A DNA stretch of 64,000 bases from an uncultured Campylobacter sp. (GTDB lineage: Bacteria > Campylobacterota > Campylobacteria > Campylobacterales > Campylobacteraceae), in the NCBI RefSeq assembly GCF_938030145.1, contig NZ_CALHGM010000009.1, positions 120,990 through 184,989 of the forward strand, written 5' to 3'. Positions within the stretch are counted from its first letter, which is position 1. Every line of letters starts with the position of its first letter. Under the pieces are notes generated by a model. That model was not told where the DNA came from, ran no database searches, and saw only the letters and a list, made by a program, of their open reading frames with translations. The translations under genes were made by a program, and so were the position numbers. Below, one piece after another: positions 34,029-43,280 of this stretch.

Positions 34029-36355
34029 CGCAGTCCAAGTCCCAACTCGCTGCTAAGCGCGGCTAAAATTTTATCGGTAAAGCCCGCGACTTCCTCGTCG
34101 CAGAGCGTTTTTTGAAGGTCTTGAAATACAAGCCTGATCGTCAGGCTCTTTGAATCGCCCAAGCTTTCGTCGCCGTAAAGATCGCTCGGGATAAGCTCCT
34201 TTAGCGCCTCGATTTTAAGGGAATCTATGCACTGCTTAATCTGCTCGAAGCGTATTCCGCTCGGCACCAAAATACTTAGATCGCGCGATACGCTAGGAAA
34301 CTTCGAATAAGCGTCCGCTACGATATTTTTAAATTTAAGCTTTGAAAAATCGATCTCGCACAGATAGCTTTTATCCAGATCGCGCCCCGCTTCTACGGCG
34401 TAATCCACGCGCCCGATAAAGCCTACTATCTGCCCACTCTGCTCGATCTGAGCTTGCTCGAATTCGCTTAAAAATTTCAAATTTTCGCTAGGCAGCCTGA
34501 CGTTAAATTTACCGATGACGCTTTGGATTAAATTTGCAAAATACAAAAAATCGACTGCGGCAGGTTTTGCGCCGGCAGCGATAGAGGGCTCCGCCTTTAG
34601 TCCGCTAGCGATAAAGCTCAGTCTTAGACTCTGTTTGCCGTCCGCATCAAACACCTCTCCTAGCTCAAAAAGCTTGACGCTTCTGCGAGAATTCTTTAAA
34701 TTTCGCTCAGCAGACTCCAGCAGATGATTAATCAGCGTCGGTCTTAACGCGTCCAGCTCGCCGTTTATCGGATTTAAAATTTTAACCTTGCACGGCGCAA
34801 AGCCTAAATTCTCTAGCGCTTTCCCGTCGTCAAATACATAATGCACGCACTCGAAAAATCCCACTGCTGCCGCCTTGCTGCGAAGCTTGCGCCCGTTTTG
34901 TAAATTTACGTAGGTATCGTTTAGGCGGTTTTTTTCGTAGAAGCTTAGCGGCGCGGCGGCGATATTGTCGATGCCCACGATACGTACGATCTCCTCGCAC
35001 ACGTCGTGAGAATTTACGATATCGTGGCGGAAAGGCGGTACCTTGGCGGTGATTAGATCGGCTTCGACGCCTACATCAAAGCCCAGCCTTTTTAAAATTT
35101 TTACGATCTTATCGCGCGGAATTTGCGCGCCGATCATTGAGTTTATCTCTTTTTCGCTAAAGCCCACGATAAGCGGCTCCAAAGCGTTTGAAATCTTTTG
35201 TGTGCCCGCATATAGGCTAACGGCTTTATTTTTAAGTAGCAATCTAAATAGCAGATCGAGCCCCAGCCTAAGCTTTGGCTCGCTGCCTCTGCTTGAGCGA
35301 TACACATGCTCGTCACCTTTTAGGCCTTTGTTTTCGTTTACTGCTTTAGCGATGATCAGTGGCGCGGTATAGTTTGCCTCCAATAGCACTACTTTGCTAC
35401 TGCAACACGCCTTTAGCTCCGCGTCTTGGCAAATCCCTGCTACGCTAAGCAGTCTCTTGCCCGCATAAACGCCGAACTCGCCGTTTGGCATAGGCTTTAT
35501 GTCAAGCGCTACTTTGCCATCTGCGGAAGCGATCTTTTCAAAATCATAAGCGCGCAGCAATACTCCGGTAGAATGAGTAGCGTAGTTGATGAAATTTTGC
35601 ACCGCGCAGCTTTGCAAAATACCAACGCTTGCAAGACGCAAGGTCTGCTTTAAATTTAACTTCAGCTCGCCTTTGATCTCGTAAGCTCGAAAAGCAAATT
35701 TAGCGCTTACCTCGTCGCTTGCACGCACGCTTAGAATTCTACCGATACCAGGCGCTCCGTCGGCATCTTCAAACTCGTGCTTTTCCTTTAGCGGTAGATC
35801 AAGTGCCGCGCCCAGATCGCGCGCTATGCCTAAGATGCTAAGGCAGTCGCCGCGGTTGGCGGTAAGCTCGATCTCGATAAGATCGTCGTTAAAAATTTCA
35901 TACTCGCGCAGCTCCTTGCCCAGCACGAGCTCGCCGATACTGCTATCAAGCACCATAATGCCGTCATTCGTCTTGGCAAGCCCAAGCTCGATTGCCGAAC
36001 AGATCATGCCAAAGCTCTCCACGCCGCGAAGTTTGGCGGGCTTGATCTCAAGGCCGTTAGGCAGCACGGCGCCGATCAGGCTAACTGCGACATATTGCCC
36101 TGCCTCAACATTTTTCGCGCCGCAGACGATCTGCAAGCTCTGCTTACCGACATCAACCTCGCAGACATTGAGATGATCAGAATTCTCGTGACGACGCTTG
36201 CTTTTTACGAGTCCTACTACGACGCCTTTAGGAAGCGAAATTTTATTGTGAGCGTCAACCTCCAGACCGATGGAATTTAGCGTAGAAAGCAGCCTTTCGC
36301 TTGAAATTTCGCTTATATCGATCCACTCCTGCAACCAATTTCTCGTTATTATCAT
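34025..36355 (-). CDS. pheT: Phenylalanine-tRNA ligase beta subunit
   Basis: A 776-residue PheT. The N-terminal tRNA-binding (OB) domain has the typical GVVVGLVKSKRRHENSDHLNVCEVDVG. B3/B4 editing and B5 domains follow, with FRHDIVNSHDVCEEIVRIVGID. The C-terminal anticodon-binding (FDX-ACB) domain has AYSKFPSVSRDLSILV. It overlaps both pheS and aroA by 4 bases, giving tight coupling with its partner subunit. Confidence 0.96.
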   Translation of the reverse strand: MIITRNWLQEWIDISEISSERLLSTLNSIGLEVDAHNKISLPKGVVVGLVKSKRRHENSDHLNVCEVDVGKQSLQIVCGAKNVEAGQYVAVSLIGAVLPNGLEIKPAKLRGVESFGMICSAIELGLAKTNDGIMVLDSSIGELVLGKELREYEIFNDDLIEIELTANRGDCLSILGIARDLGAALDLPLKEKHEFEDADGAPGIGRILSVRASDEVSAKFAFRAYEIKGELKLNLKQTLRLASVGILQSCAVQNFINYATHSTGVLLRAYDFEKIASADGKVALDIKPMPNGEFGVYAGKRLLSVAGICQDAELKACCSSKVVLLEANYTAPLIIAKAVNENKGLKGDEHVYRSSRGSEPKLRLGLDLLFRLLLKNKAVSLYAGTQKISNALEPLIVGFSEKEINSMIGAQIPRDKIVKILKRLGFDVGVEADLITAKVPPFRHDIVNSHDVCEEIVRIVGIDNIAAAPLSFYEKNRLNDTYVNLQNGRKLRSKAAAVGFFECVHYVFDDGKALENLGFAPCKVKILNPINGELDALRPTLINHLLESAERNLKNSRRSVKLFELGEVFDADGKQSLRLSFIASGLKAEPSIAAGAKPAAVDFLYFANLIQSVIGKFNVRLPSENLKFLSEFEQAQIEQSGQIVGFIGRVDYAVEAGRDLDKSYLCEIDFSKLKFKNIVADAYSKFPSVSRDLSILVPSGIRFEQIKQCIDSLKIEALKELIPSDLYGDESLGDSKSLTIRLVFQDLQKTLCDEEVAGFTDKILAALSSELGLGLR

Positions 36356-37347
36356 TTAAACTGCTCCAATAATCTAATATCACCTTCAAATAGCGAGCGC
36401 AGATCGGGGATACCATGTAGCAGCATCGCAAATCTCTCCACGCCGAGCCCGAATGCGTATCCGCTGACGTTTTTCCAGCCTACTGCTTTAAAGACGTTAG
36501 GATCGACCACGCCGCTGCCTAACACCTCGAGCCAGCCCGTCTGCTTACAGACGCGGCATCCCTCGCCGTGGCAGAAAATACAGCTGATATCGACCTCGGT
36601 GCTTGGCTCCGTAAACGGAAAGAAGCTCGGGCGGAAGCGCACCTTTACGTCTCCAAACATATAGCGCAAAAATTCCTCTAAAACGTATTTTAAATTTGCA
36701 AAGCTCACGCGGTCTCCCTGCTCGACTACGAGGCCTTCTACTTGATGAAACATCGGCGTGTGGGTTAGATCCATATCGCGGCGAAAGACCGCGCCCGGGG
36801 CGATCATACGCACCGGCGGAGCTTTAAATTTCTCCATCGTGCGGATCTGAACGCCGCTGGTGTGCGTGCGTAGCAGCCGCCCGTCATTTAGATAAAACGT
36901 ATCTTGCATATCGCGCGCCGGGTGGTATTTGGGTAAATTTAGCGCCTCGAAATTATGAAAGTCGTCCTCGATGAGCGGACCGCTTTCGACGCTGAAATTT
37001 TGCGCGATGAAGTAATCTATGATCTTATCCATCGTCTCCATCACCGGATGCAGCGCGCCGCAGCTTACATTTTCGTTAAAAAGCGTGACGTCGCTCGCTT
37101 CATTTTTCATCGCCTCTTTTTGCTCTGCCTCTTCCAGGCTCGCCTTTTTTGCGGCGATGAGCTCGCTGAAATAATCGCGCTTTTCATTCGCGCTTACGGC
37201 AAGCTCTTTTTTCTGCTCGGGCGCTGCGGATTTGAGCTCGGAAAAAAGCGCCGTTATGATGCCTTTTTTGCCGAAAAGCTCCAAGCGCACGGCTTCCAGC
37301 TCGCTTAAGCTCGATGCGGCGTCTATTTTTGCTTTAATCTCTTGCAA
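36352..37347 (-). CDS. pheS: Phenylalanine-tRNA ligase alpha subunit
   Basis: A 331-residue PheS with an N-terminal coiled coil (MQEIKAKIDAASSLSELEAV) and class II motifs: PKYHPARDMQDTF, LLRTHTSGVQIRTM, the FHQVEGLVV block and the C-terminal GLGVERFAMLLHGIPDLR. A Cys-rich insert CIFCHGEGCRVCKQTGW is common to this subfamily. The start is TTG, supported by AAGGAT upstream. It is the first gene of the pheS-pheT-aroA-ispH-rpsA-serA series. Confidence 0.96.
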   Translation of the reverse strand: MQEIKAKIDAASSLSELEAVRLELFGKKGIITALFSELKSAAPEQKKELAVSANEKRDYFSELIAAKKASLEEAEQKEAMKNEASDVTLFNENVSCGALHPVMETMDKIIDYFIAQNFSVESGPLIEDDFHNFEALNLPKYHPARDMQDTFYLNDGRLLRTHTSGVQIRTMEKFKAPPVRMIAPGAVFRRDMDLTHTPMFHQVEGLVVEQGDRVSFANLKYVLEEFLRYMFGDVKVRFRPSFFPFTEPSTEVDISCIFCHGEGCRVCKQTGWLEVLGSGVVDPNVFKAVGWKNVSGYAFGLGVERFAMLLHGIPDLRSLFEGDIRLLEQFK

Positions 37348-37378
37348 ATTCTATCCTTGTGGTTAAATTAATGGCGCG

Positions 37379-37384
37379 ATTGTA
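37379..37384 (-). promoter_or_regulatory. Candidate -10 box of the pheS operon
   Basis: TACAAT on the minus strand, about 31 bases upstream of the pheS start, in the spacer shared with hinT. Confidence 0.45.
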
Positions 37385-37434
37385 GTTAAAATTTGATAAA
37401 AGCTAGGTAAATTTGCGTGTTTGGATTTTTTGGC

Positions 37435-37440
37435 TATAAT
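37435..37440 (+). promoter_or_regulatory. -10 box of the HIT-family gene
   Basis: TATAAT 35 bases upstream of the ATG at 37476, with AAAAGGAT as ribosome binding site. Confidence 0.6.
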
Positions 37441-37475
37441 CGCGGCTAAATTTAAACCTCATAAAAGGATCTAAA

Positions 37476-37832
37476 ATGAACGTCTTCGAAAAGATCGTAA
37501 ACGGCGAAATCCCGTGTAACAAAGTGTTAGAGAACGATGAATTTTTGGCTTTCCACGACATCAACCCAAAAGCGCCAATCCATATCCTGGCGATCCCTAA
37601 GAAATGCTACGAAAACTTCCAAGTAACGCCGCCTGAAGTGATGAGCAAAATGAGCGCTTTTATCCAAGAAGTAACTCGCAAAATGGGGCTTGATAAGAGC
37701 GGATACCGTCTCGTTTGCAACTGTGGCGAAAATGGGGGTCAGGAGGTGATGCATCTGCACTTTCATATCCTGGGCGGAATGAAGCTGCCGTGGGACAATG
37801 TCAGTGACCACAATACTGAAGAGAATTTTTAA
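37476..37832 (+). CDS. HIT-family nucleotide hydrolase (HinT-like)
   Basis: A 118-residue histidine triad protein of the HinT branch, hydrolysing purine nucleoside phosphoramidates and AMP-lysine type adducts. The triad HLHFHILGG is intact, and the N-terminal IVNGEIPCNKVLENDEFLAFHDINPKAPIHIL is diagnostic. Length is normal. It is monocistronic, divergent from pheS. Confidence 0.93.
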   Translation: MNVFEKIVNGEIPCNKVLENDEFLAFHDINPKAPIHILAIPKKCYENFQVTPPEVMSKMSAFIQEVTRKMGLDKSGYRLVCNCGENGGQEVMHLHFHILGGMKLPWDNVSDHNTEENF

Positions 37833-38387
37833 GGCTCGAACCAAATTCTATTAAAATCAAAATTCCGTGAAATTGCAAAATTTTGCGGAATTTGCGAAAT
37901 TCTTTGAAATTTTTAAAATTCCGCTTCATTTATAAGCACCGAGGTTTTAAAAATAATCAAAATAGTAAAACTACAAGTAAAAATTTATCATCAGACGCTA
38001 AAAAGAAATACAAATTTATCACAGACGATCTCTTAGCAAATACCATTCTTGAGCTGCAAAGCCTTAGCTCTTAGAATTTTTACGGCTACGAAATTTGAAA
38101 TCGGCAAGGAAATTTTAACAACGCGGCAAAATTTTAAATGAAACCGAGCTTTATAAAAAGAGTTATGATTTTACATGGCGAATGAGTTAGATTTCGATGA
38201 TATGAAATTTAAAACCTACATGAATTTTGCTTTGAATGAGCGATTTAGCTTCAGTTTTCAAGCATAATTTAAAATTTTAGCGTGAAAATGTAATCTTAGA
38301 ATTTTAAAATTTTTTGAAATTTCAATATTAACTTTAATGGATTTTAGGGGCATATGCCCCTAATAATTTTGAAAGGATTTGCAAGGA
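37833..38387. other. Region without a secure gene
   Basis: About 555 bases. An open frame at 37883-38074 (63 codons, Lys/Asn/Ser-rich) and a 30-codon frame at 38175-38267 have plausible local composition but lack clear ribosome binding sites and known relatives. A palindromic hairpin lies at its right end behind dps. Confidence 0.45.
38344..38363 (-). terminator. Palindromic hairpin after dps
   Basis: A perfect 20-bp palindrome with core AGGGGCATATGCCCCT, 25 bases past the dps stop. The T-run is weak on either strand, so terminator function is likely but not certain. Confidence 0.5.
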
Positions 38388-38831
38388 TTATTTGCTTAGC
38401 ATTGAGCTTAGCATCCATAGGCGTTTTTCATAATCGCCATAGTGATCCTGCGCAATATTTGAAGTCGTATCGTCGCCCTCCTCCTCAGCAATCTCTTGAA
38501 GCTTTTTAAATTCTTTTACCAAATACTCGTAGGCTTTTTTAACATCCTCAAGTACCTCAGATACGCTATAGCTATCTTTTACGCTAATCGGAGCGTCTTT
38601 TGAAAGCTCAATTAGATCCTTAGCCTTAGTTACGGCCTTGCCACCTATTTGAAGCGCGCGCTCAGCCATATCGTCGAAAAGCTCGCCCATCTCGTCATAT
38701 GCTTTCTCGGTGTAAGCGTGAACCTGCGCGAATTGCAAGCCTTTAACATTCCAGTGATAATCGTGGAATGCAACAAAGAACGCATGAGCGTCCGCCTGAA
38801 GTTTGTTTAATTGTTTTACTGTTTTTGACAT
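38388..38831 (-). CDS. dps: Dps/NapA-type ferritin-like protein
   Basis: A 147-residue Dps-family miniferritin, storing iron and protecting against peroxide. The ferroxidase-site residues at the subunit interface are visible in FHDYHWNVKG and EMGELFDDMAER. The N-terminal MSKTVKQLNKLQADAHAFFVAF and C-terminal HYGDYEKRLWMLSSMLSK are typical of campylobacter and helicobacter NapA. It has its own promoter with an AT-rich, Fur/PerR-like upstream region. Confidence 0.94.
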   Translation of the reverse strand: MSKTVKQLNKLQADAHAFFVAFHDYHWNVKGLQFAQVHAYTEKAYDEMGELFDDMAERALQIGGKAVTKAKDLIELSKDAPISVKDSYSVSEVLEDVKKAYEYLVKEFKKLQEIAEEEGDDTTSNIAQDHYGDYEKRLWMLSSMLSK

Positions 38832-38859
38832 TGTGTCTCCTTTATTTAAAATTGCTGTA

Positions 38860-38865
38860 ATTATA
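38860..38865 (-). promoter_or_regulatory. -10 box of dps
   Basis: TATAAT on the minus strand, about 29 bases before the start codon. Immediately upstream at about 38879-38893 is AAATTATAATTATAC, similar to a PerR/Fur-type box, which would fit peroxide or iron control of dps; this is only a candidate. Confidence 0.5.
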
Positions 38866-38985
38866 GCAAGATTTACTTAAATTATAATTATACTAAGTAA
38901 TAAATTTTATCTTTTAGTGAAATTTTAAAATTAAATGGCTTTTAAATTTATCTACAATTTTTTTGAAATTTCAGCTATGCTGCAT

Positions 38986-38991
38986 TATAAT
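38986..38991 (+). promoter_or_regulatory. -10 box placing the M23 peptidase start at the transcript 5' end
   Basis: TATAAT ends 8 bases before the ATG at 39000, so the expected transcript would have a leader of no more than about two bases. No ribosome binding site is present. Confidence 0.55.
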
Positions 38992-38999
38992 GCCGCATT

Positions 39000-39917
39000 A
39001 TGAAAAACAAATTTATGATAACTATAACCGACCTTAACGGCTCTAGGAATTTTTTGCTTTCGCAAATCATCAAAAAGATCGCGTTATATTTGGTGCTATT
39101 TGTTTTTACCGTTTTCGTCACGGGTGCGCTATATATCAGGTATCTGGGCTCTAAAATCGATAGCCTTTCGCGAACCAAAACCGAGCTTAACGAGCTAAAT
39201 CAAAAACTTCGCGACGGTATCGCGGCAAGTCAGATGGAATTTGAAGCCATCGAGGGTAAAATTTCGGATTTGGAGCATCAGTTTGGGCTTGATCCTGAGG
39301 AGGATGAGCGCGCGATCGACCGCCTATCTCACATCAAACCTACTTCCGAACAAGAGATCAAAGAGCGTGCGCAAAAGATCATCAACGAAAAATTCTCCGA
39401 CGCACTGATCAAAGAAATTTTTATGCAGATCCCAAACGGCAGGGTCATGCGCACTCATCAGCTCAGCGAGAAATTCGGCTGGCGCAACCATCCTATCTTA
39501 AAGCGCAAGCAATTCCACCCAGGCGTTGATCTACGTACGCCGCCTAAAACGCCTATCTACGCGCCTGCAGACGGTATCATCCAATACAGCGGCGCGGGTG
39601 CTACGGGCTACGGCAATCTAGTCGAGATCCGACATAATTACGGCTTTACGACACGATATGCGCATTTGGATTCAAATTTAACTCGCAAAGTAGGCGAGTT
39701 TGTAAACAAAGGCGATCTCATCGCTTTTAGCGGCAACACCGGGCTTAGCACCGGACCTCATCTGCACTACGAGATTAGGTTTTTGCAGCTGCCGTTAGAT
39801 CCGCTAAATTTCATCAACTGGAACGAAAAAAATTACAAAGAAATTTTTACTAAGGAGGAAGATGTCCCATGGCAATCTTTAATAAAGGCGATGCAAACAC
39901 CGCTCAAACAACAATAA
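39000..39917 (+). CDS. M23 (LytM) cell-shape endopeptidase, Csd1/Csd2-like
   Basis: A 305-residue peptidoglycan endopeptidase. One membrane anchor (about 23-48) precedes a coiled coil (about 50-90) and a C-terminal LytM domain with zinc ligands in FHPGVDL and GPHLHYEI. Linkage to a bactofilin matches the Helicobacter csd2-csd1-ccmA cluster that cleaves tetrapeptide crosslinks to set helical or curved cell shape. A single peptidase is present here instead of two. Its end overlaps the bactofilin start by 49 bases. Confidence 0.88.
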   Translation: MKNKFMITITDLNGSRNFLLSQIIKKIALYLVLFVFTVFVTGALYIRYLGSKIDSLSRTKTELNELNQKLRDGIAASQMEFEAIEGKISDLEHQFGLDPEEDERAIDRLSHIKPTSEQEIKERAQKIINEKFSDALIKEIFMQIPNGRVMRTHQLSEKFGWRNHPILKRKQFHPGVDLRTPPKTPIYAPADGIIQYSGAGATGYGNLVEIRHNYGFTTRYAHLDSNLTRKVGEFVNKGDLIAFSGNTGLSTGPHLHYEIRFLQLPLDPLNFINWNEKNYKEIFTKEEDVPWQSLIKAMQTPLKQQ

Positions 39918-40285
39918 TCTCGTCAGGCACGCTCATCAAAGGAGAGCTGCACCTGTCGTGCATTTTGCATATCGACGGCAATGTCGAAGGCGACGTGATC
40001 TCCGATAATACCGTCGTCATCGGTAAAAATGGTACCGCGCGCGGCTCGATTAGGGCCAAACATATCGTAATCAGCGGCAAATTTTTCGGCAATATCGAAG
40101 CCGAGCTCGTCGAGCTGCTAGGCGGCGGTGTGCTCGTAGGCGACGTGCTATCGCAAAGCTTCGGCATCGAAGTGGGCGCAAAATTTAATGGAAAAAGCGC
40201 TGTAAGTGGCGGCGATCAAGCCCTAGTCATCGACGGCAGCGCAAGCGAAGACGTCAAGCTCATCGACAAAGCTCTAGGCGAATAA
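39869..40285 (+). CDS. ccmA: Bactofilin, CcmA-like
   Basis: A 138-residue bactofilin, a beta-helical filament-forming cytoskeletal protein that positions cell-wall enzymes. The repeated pattern LIKGELHLSCILHIDGNVEGDV, VVIGKNGTARGSIRAKHIVISGKFFGNI and VLVGDVLSQSFGIEVGAKF is diagnostic. The start has AAGGAGG about ten bases upstream and lies inside the peptidase gene in another frame, so the two should be translated together. Confidence 0.92.
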   Translation: MAIFNKGDANTAQTTIISSGTLIKGELHLSCILHIDGNVEGDVISDNTVVIGKNGTARGSIRAKHIVISGKFFGNIEAELVELLGGGVLVGDVLSQSFGIEVGAKFNGKSAVSGGDQALVIDGSASEDVKLIDKALGE

Positions 40286-40916
40286 ATCGCACATATTTGG
40301 AATTCTTGGAATTTTAAACGCTTTAGCTAATGGGGTTTTAGAATCTGATTGATATTAAAATTTTAAAATTTCTAGCCTTTGGAATTCTTAGAATTTTTAA
40401 GGCTTTTATATTTGCGTAATCTTAGAGTGTCTTCAATCTTAAAATTTAGAATTTTAAAAAAATTCCAAATTTTAAGATCCTCGCAACCAAAATTATTGAA
40501 ATTTTTAAGCTTTGAAATTTTCGAAATTTTAAAGCTTAACTATGCTTAAAATTTTAGAATTACGCAGATCGTAAAACCCTAAATTCTAAAATTTTGCACT
40601 TGCACGGGGTTTTGAAATTTTGTTTGTAAGCCGGATTTTAAAATTCGCGCCCTAGAAAAATTTAAAATTTTAAAATTTCGCCGCAAAATAACGCATGGAC
40701 GTAAATTTTTTGCTCGCATAGACTTTAAAAGCTCGCGTAAGTTTTAAGTTTCGCAGAAGCTATGTAAGCAAGTATAAATTATCTACGCCGAGTGTTTTGA
40801 CTCGTTATAGCTCTTTGTGCCGCCGGCTCAAAATTCCGCGCGGTGATAAATTCTGCGAGCTAAGCTAATTTAAGCCCATTATTAGATTAGTTATGTATAA
40901 TGCGATTTCTTTTTGT
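40286..40916. other. Gene-free spacer extremely rich in AAAATTTT words
   Basis: About 630 bases in which AAATTT, GAATTC, GAATTT and AAATTC occur every 10-20 bases, often as palindromes such as GAAATTTTCGAAATTTT. No coding frame is seen. The tRNA promoter is at its right end. Confidence 0.6.
40896..40901 (+). promoter_or_regulatory. -10 box of tRNA-Ser
   Basis: TATAAT ending 15 bases before the mature tRNA 5' end. Confidence 0.6.
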
Positions 40917-41007
40917 GGACAGATGGGTGAGTGGCCGAAACCACACCCCTGCTAAGGGTGCAGCTTCTAACCGGGGCTCGAGGGTTCAAATCCCTCTCTG
41001 TCCGCCA
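40917..41007 (+). tRNA. tRNA-Ser (anticodon GCU)
   Basis: A complete class II tRNA. The acceptor stem is GGACAGA with TCTGTCC, discriminator G, and an encoded CCA at 41005-41007. The anticodon stem CACCC/GGGTG encloses the loop CTGCTAA with anticodon GCT at 40951-40953, reading AGC/AGU serine codons. A long variable arm and the T loop GTTCAAATC are present. Confidence 0.97.
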
Positions 41008-41058
41008 CTACTTTAGAATCTAAATCAATAAAATTTCACTTCCGTGGTTCAGTCGATT

Positions 41059-41688
41059 CTAGCCGCCTAGGATACTGCCTAAAAGCAGCACCGGCATCAT
41101 TAGCGGCATTACGATGAGTCCTTGTATATCGGTATCCATTTTTGCATCGCGCTCGCTTTTGATCCCGCTATCGACCGCTATACGCGCGGGATACTCGATC
41201 GGCACGCCTAGGCGGTGCGATCTGCGTAGCTCGTCGTGATCTTTTAGGCGCTTAAAATATTTGCCTTCGATCAGATAAGAGTAACGAAACGTAGAACTAT
41301 ACGCGGGCTCCAGCTGCTCTGGGTCGTCCATCAGCTTAGCCTGCACGGATAGCGGTAGATCGTATTTTACGAGCTCGATTTCGTGCTGGATATATGCGGC
41401 ATCACTGCCTTCATTGTATCTGTCGATCGTGAGCATGCTTACGTTGCGCCTTATCGCGTCTTTATTTAGCGACGCCAGACTCGCAACCTTGGCGCGCACG
41501 GCACTAAGATTTGCATCAAATACGTAATCATAAATCTCGCCGCTCATACGCAGCTGACCGCCAGACGCCGCGCTCATAGCGATGATATGCTCGCGCCCTT
41601 GCATGTAGCCCGGCAAATTCTTACTCGCGCATCCGCTAAAAATCCCACAGCATAGTGCCAAAACCGCGCCGCAAATCCAAAATTTCAT
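41059..41688 (-). CDS. Hypothetical lipoprotein
   Basis: A 209-residue protein with a lipoprotein signal (MKFWICGAVLALCCGIFSGC, lipidated Cys20). The body was not recognised. It is mostly soluble and charged, with a hydrophobic C-terminus (GLIVMPLMMPVLLLGSILGG) that could be a membrane segment with glycine-zipper character. It stands alone between the tRNA and the activase genes. Probably envelope-located. Confidence 0.65.
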   Translation of the reverse strand: MKFWICGAVLALCCGIFSGCASKNLPGYMQGREHIIAMSAASGGQLRMSGEIYDYVFDANLSAVRAKVASLASLNKDAIRRNVSMLTIDRYNEGSDAAYIQHEIELVKYDLPLSVQAKLMDDPEQLEPAYSSTFRYSYLIEGKYFKRLKDHDELRRSHRLGVPIEYPARIAVDSGIKSERDAKMDTDIQGLIVMPLMMPVLLLGSILGG

Positions 41689-42062
41689 AAACTTCCTTCG
41701 TAAAATTTAAAGACGGATTGTATTAAATTTTGCCTTAATGAGAGTGGAATTTTACGGCGCAGCGGAATAGAATTCTGCGGTGGAATTCTATGGCGGCGAC
41801 GCGTAGAATTTCGCGCGGACTTCCATAAAATTCCGATGAAATTTCGCAAGAATTGAAACCAAAACGCACGGAAAAGGCAAAATAAGCGCAATGGCACTGC
41901 CAAGATTTTAAAATTTTAAAATCTCGAGGAAATTTCTCGGAAGGAAGCGAGCTATTTGCGCGTCAAAATTTAACCGTCATCGCGAGCTTGCTTTTAAATT
42001 TTAAAATTTTACGGTAGGCTTTAGAATCTAAAATTCCAAAGCCATTTTTGATATGTGGCGGG
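41689..42062. other. Gene-free spacer between the lipoprotein and activase genes
   Basis: About 370 bases with AAATTTC, GGAATTC and TAAAATTTTAAAAT words. No gene, RNA or repeat array was recognised. Confidence 0.5.
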
Positions 42063-43280
42063 CTACTTTCGATTTGCGTTAGCAAGCATCAGCTTTATGC
42101 GGTTTTCTTGATTTACCGCGCTTGCGCCCGGGTCGTAGTCGATAGCGGCGATGTTTGCTTGCGGGTAGTTCTGTTTGATCTTTCGGATCATTCCGCGCGC
42201 GATGATGTGGTTCGGCAGGCAGCCAAAGGGCTGCGCGCACACGACGTTTTGTATGCCGTGACGCATAAACTCGACCATCTCCGCCGTCAGCAGCCAGCCC
42301 TCGCCCATCTTCACGCCATGACCGATGTAGCCATCGGCGGCGGCACGAACCTCGCTAAATGGGCTCGGCGCGCGAAATCCGAAGCGCTTCATCTGCTTAA
42401 TCATCATGCGCTGGAAAAATTCCACTACTTTAGCGACCGCAAGCGAGCCGTAATACGCCGCGCCGCCCTTGCCGTAGAGCTGCTTGTCGTAGACCGCATC
42501 GTAGATGCAGGTAAGCACGAAGTCCATCAGCCCCGTATTTACGGGCTCGGCGTTTTCGCGGATGAGGTAGGCGTTTAGGCCGTTGTTGCCGATGGGCGAG
42601 TATTTGAGATAAATTTCGCCCACGATGCCCACTTTTACTCGCGGCTTATCGTCACGCTCGATTTTAGCGAACTGTGAGAGGATAAATTTGAAATTTTTCT
42701 TGAGATTGAAAAACGATCTTTGATCGGTCAAATTTTTGATCCGCTCGGCGCAGAGTTCGTAAATTTCATTCGTTTGATTTTTGATCTTTTCGTAGGGCTT
42801 GCACTGATTATATAGTCCCATCATCAAATCGCCGTAAAATATCGCGGCAAAGAGCTTTAGAAGCGATTTTTTGCCGAGGCTAAATTCATTCTCATCTAGC
42901 GAGCCGAAATTTAACGAGATCGCAGGGACGTAGCTAAAGCCGCTGTCCTCAAGCGCTTTGCGAAGCAAATTTATGTAGTTGCTCGCTCTGCAGCCGCCGC
43001 CCGTTTGGCTGATGAGAAGCGCTACTTTGTGCGTATCAAACTCGCCGCTTTTGAGCGCGTCGATAAACTGCCCGATGACGAGCAACGCGGGGTAGCACAT
43101 GTCGTTATGCACACTGCGAAGCCCCTCCTCGACGATATTTTGACGATTTTCGCCGAGTAGGACGCTCTTATAGCCCTCGTCGCGCAGCACGCCTTGCATA
43201 AAGCGAAAATGCGGATCGATCATCGTGGGGATCAATATCGTGTGGGTCGCTTTCATATCCTTCGTAAATTTAGCAAACAT
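42063..43280 (-). CDS. Activase-associated DUF2229-type protein, C-terminal half of a split activase
   Basis: A 405-residue protein related to the C-terminal part of large CoA-dehydratase activase-like proteins. Recognisable features are ILIPTMIDPHFRFMQGVLRDEGY, NDMCYPALLVIGQFIDAL and the conserved TGGGCRASNYINLLRKAL with a cysteine. The start overlaps the stop of the 984-residue protein as TAATG. The usual single-chain form is around 1400 residues; here 984 plus 405 makes nearly the same length, so this looks like a gene split with translational coupling. The substrate enzyme is unknown. Confidence 0.72.
   Translation of the reverse strand: MFAKFTKDMKATHTILIPTMIDPHFRFMQGVLRDEGYKSVLLGENRQNIVEEGLRSVHNDMCYPALLVIGQFIDALKSGEFDTHKVALLISQTGGGCRASNYINLLRKALEDSGFSYVPAISLNFGSLDENEFSLGKKSLLKLFAAIFYGDLMMGLYNQCKPYEKIKNQTNEIYELCAERIKNLTDQRSFFNLKKNFKFILSQFAKIERDDKPRVKVGIVGEIYLKYSPIGNNGLNAYLIRENAEPVNTGLMDFVLTCIYDAVYDKQLYGKGGAAYYGSLAVAKVVEFFQRMMIKQMKRFGFRAPSPFSEVRAAADGYIGHGVKMGEGWLLTAEMVEFMRHGIQNVVCAQPFGCLPNHIIARGMIRKIKQNYPQANIAAIDYDPGASAVNQENRIKLMLANANRK

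Noticed and set aside
37883..38074. A 63-codon open frame between the HIT gene and dps
   Set aside because: Lys/Asn/Ser-rich with no ribosome binding site or known family; too weak to call, although a remnant is possible.
40286..40890. A CRISPR-like array from the regularly recurring AAAATTTT words
   Set aside because: There is no constant repeat of 20 or more bases and no unique spacers of equal length; it is short-word bias.
42048..42578. A 176-codon open frame on the plus strand
   Set aside because: It lies antisense to the 405-residue activase partner, whose protein-level motifs are clear.
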